From positions 1-64,000 of the forward strand of contig JAPJBO010000269.1 of NCBI GenBank assembly GCA_030068145.1: a DNA stretch of 64,000 nucleotides. The letters are read 5' to 3'. The position numbers and the translations under genes are program-made. The DNA is from Diplonema papillatum (taxonomy: Eukaryota; Euglenozoa; Diplonemea; Diplonemida; Diplonemidae). This document shows, piece by piece, positions 61,565-64,000 of this stretch (positions are counted from its first letter, which is position 1; each line of letters begins with the position of its first letter). The notes beneath the pieces were generated by a model that made no database searches, was not told the origin of the DNA, and saw nothing but the letters and a program-made list of their open reading frames with translations.

Positions 61565-62886
61565 CTGCGGTACAGGGGGTCCAGTCAATGTAATGGTTGG
61601 TGTGATTGTGCCCGATATTATTACCCCTAGAGCATCTACATCATAAGTCGAACTTTGAGTGCGTGAGCCCCTCCGAAGAAAGGTCCATCACACTAGTTCC
61701 AGGCTACTTAGCCCGGGTCTCTGGGTCGCGTCCCCCTCCTTCTCTTGGTCGCCTGATCTTGCGTCTTGCTGGTCCGTCCGGGCTGGTCGCTTCGCGCTTC
61801 CCCTTCGTTTTGCATCACCTCGTCTCCACTCCCTCCCGCGCCTGCCTTTCTGCATGTAGCGACCATTGTGCCTTTTCGACGTGTCTTCGCCTTGGAGGCG
61901 CAGCGCCGGAACACCAGCTTCGGTCTGACGGTTTCGACATCAGTATCAGTACTCCGTGCACAAACGGCTCCAACTAGCACCAACGCTCCTTTCAAAGAAA
62001 TACTTGACGTAGCTGCTTTGACTCCGAATGGAAGGGAGGAAATATAGAGGTAGAGGGGCAAATCCAATAAACGCAATCTGAATTGTTCTTCGTTTACACC
62101 CACCGTGCGTTGTTTTCTCACTCTTTGTGTGTCTTGTCGTGTTGGGGTAGGCCCGCACGACCTCACGCCCGTTCAACACGGGGTTCGGTAGTCACAGCAC
62201 TTGGGATCCCTTCGGTTCTTTGTCTGGCAGCTTTTGTCGAGCACTTCCTTCCAAGCTGGCGCTTATGTAAAAAAATGATGCATTGTCTGCGGGGATCAGG
62301 GTTTCCGACTTAAACCTGTCAATGAACACAATTGGTGGCGGCCCGCAATCGTGAGCAGCACGTTAAAGAGGCGTCATCAAGAATTCCCAGTATTTGCGTC
62401 CGTTCAGCAGATATGGTATCGATGTACACATAGCCGCATCACCACAGGCTGCGTAAGGCACCGCAAAACGGTGCGAGGAACATACCCATTTGTCGCTTCT
62501 AGCCGACTCGGATTTCCGTTCTGCAAGGTAATATGGAACGGCTCCCACAGCCTAGCAGGGCCTTCCATGCCGATTCGACTGCCCCGCTCACGGTCTAGTT
62601 CGCCGTGCGAGCTACGCGGAGCAGAAAGCTGAGGGCGCGGCAGCTCCCTCCACACACAGGTACGTCGGATGATGCTGGTTCCTGAGCTCCGCAGCGCCAC
62701 CCCAACGACTCCCTTTATCGCAGCCTTGCTGACATTCGACCACAGAGGAGTGGTTTCTACTCGTGCGCTACTTTGTTTTGCGCTGATCTTTCTTTGTCCT
62801 GTGCAGTGTGTAAAATCGCAGACCCACCCAGGCAACTTCGACGCTGTGTAATGTACACAAGGACGGGCTGTGTTGGCAGTCCCACG
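61565..62886. other. Right-hand stretch with a doubtful plus-strand exon
   Basis: At 62559-62659 the plus strand shows an AG/GG acceptor, an open 33-codon frame and a strong donor CACACAG/GTACGTC. A pyrimidine-rich acceptor, CTTTGTCCTGTGCAG, follows at 62790-62808. The opposite strand is also open (NVSKAAIKGVVGVALRSSGT). I cannot decide between them, and neither matches a family. The rest shows nothing. Confidence 0.3.
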
Positions 62887-64000
62887 GACGGGCAAGACTG
62901 ACGTCCAAACAACTCATTCCTGTCCCCGTCGAGACGGGCAAGACTGACGTCCAAACAACTCATGCTTGTCCCCGTCGAGACGGGCAAGACTGACGTCCAA
63001 ACAACTCATTCTTGTCCCCGTCGAGACGGGCAAGACTGACGTCCAAACAACTCATTCCTGTCCCCGTCGAGACGGGCAAGACTGACGTCCAAACAACTCA
63101 TTCTTGTCCCCGTCGAGACGGGCAAGACTGACGTCCAAACAACTCATTCCTGTCCCCGTCGAGACGGGCAAGACTGACGTCCAAACAACTCATTCTTGTC
63201 CCCGTCGAGCGGGGCAAGACTGACGTCCAAACAACTCATTCTTGTCCCCGTCGAGCGGGGCAAGACTGACGTCCAAACAACTCATTCTTGTCCCCGTCGA
63301 GACGGGCAAGACTGACGTCCAAACAACTCATTCTTATCCCCGTCGAGACGGGCAAGACTGACGTCCAAACAACTCATTCCTGTCCCCGTCGAGACGGGCA
63401 AGACTGACGTCCAAACAACTCATTCCTGTCCCCGTCGAGACGGGCAAGACTGACGTCCAAACAACTCATTCTTGTCCCCGTCGAGACGGGCAAGACTGAC
63501 GTCCAAACAACTCATTCTTGTCCCCGTCGAGACGGGCAAGACTGACGTCCAAACAACTCATTCCTGTCCCCGTCGAGACGGGCAAGACTGACGTCCAAAC
63601 AACTCATTCTTGTCCCCGTCGAGACGGGCAAGACTGACGTCCAAACAACTCATTCTTGTCCCCGTCGAGCGGGGCAAGACTGACGTCCAAACAACTCATT
63701 CTTGTCCCCGTCGAGACGGGCAAGACTGACGTCCAAACAACTCATTCTTATCCCCGTCGAGACGGGCAAGACTGACGTCCAAACAACTCATTCCTGTCCC
63801 CGTCGAGACGGGCAAGACTGACGTCCAAACAACTCATTCCTGTCCCCGTCGAGACGGGCAAGACTGACGTCCAAACAACTCATTCTTGTCCCCGTCGAGA
63901 CGGGCAAGACTGACGTCCAAACAACTCATTCTTGTCCCCGTCGAGACGGGCAAGACTGACGTCCAAACAACTCATTCCTGTCCCCGTCGAGACGGGCAAG
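62887..64000. repeat. 46-bp satellite, about 24 units, runs off right edge
   Basis: Unit GACGGGCAAGACTGACGTCC, then AAACAACTCATTCNTGTCCC and CGTCGA. A rare variant with TTCTTATCCC occurs at 63331 and 63745, 414 bp or nine units apart, with matching unit order between, so a nine-unit higher-order repeat is present. Each unit holds a hairpin, CCCGTC-GA-GACGGG. No spacers, so not a CRISPR array. Confidence 0.95.

Noticed and set aside
62887-64000. CRISPR array
   Set aside because: Units are contiguous 46-bp tandem repeats without unique spacers, in a eukaryotic genome, and no cas genes are present.

Overview
The window is nuclear DNA of a protist with a large, repeat-rich genome. A dinoflagellate or a related alveolate is my best guess, not a proof. 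The supporting evidence is as follows. Genes are split into GC-rich exons separated by introns of 0.9 to 8 kb. All recognisable host exons lie on the minus strand. Donors follow GT-N-N-G (GTATGC, GTGTGC, GTAGGA, GTATGG, GTTTGC). Nearly all acceptors read AG followed by G, a pattern reported for dinoflagellate introns. No spliced-leader sequence, operon, ribosome binding site, rRNA gene or functional tRNA gene was seen, so bacterial annotation conventions do not apply.

Host genes (all minus strand). (1) 13346 to 5825: a three-exon protein with a Trf4/TUTase-like nucleotidyltransferase fold plus PAP-associated domain, apparently lacking two of three catalytic acidic residues. (2) 24829 to 20400: a two-exon secreted PhoPQ-activated pathogenicity-related/AprA-family protein; the splice junction restores the family motif exactly. 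(3) 46703 to 28233: at least four exons of a very large EF-hand protein (over 2,200 residues here), mostly low-complexity repeats, ending in polyglutamine; one EF-hand loop is rebuilt across an intron. (4) 61564 to 55116: four exons of one or more unrecognised proteins; the last two are joined in phase.

Mobile DNA. An APE-type LINE (ORF1 plus the start of ORF2) occupies the left edge. A tyrosine-recombinase retroelement with the order YR, RT, RNase H (33.6-36.7 kb) and a 1.44-kb TIR element with a 6-bp target duplication (37.4-38.9 kb) both sit in the intron of gene 3 between exons b and c. There are two fold-back elements (3.1-4.5 and 16.4-16.9 kb), four tRNA-derived SINEs, a zinc-finger ORF associated with a repeat family (47.4-51.1 kb) and at least eight short interspersed families, called R1 to R8 here.

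Tandem DNA. A 65-bp satellite with a five-unit higher-order period (58.2-59.65 kb) and a 46-bp satellite with a nine-unit period (62.9 kb to the right edge) dominate the right end. Many introns carry their own minisatellite.

The most striking recurrent pattern is what I call exon echoes. Four genes carry truncated near-copies of an exon beside the intact one. They lie upstream and usually keep the 3' splice site, or, in the EF-hand gene, lie downstream and carry CTG/CAG runs of 12, 45, 152, 7 and 9 units.
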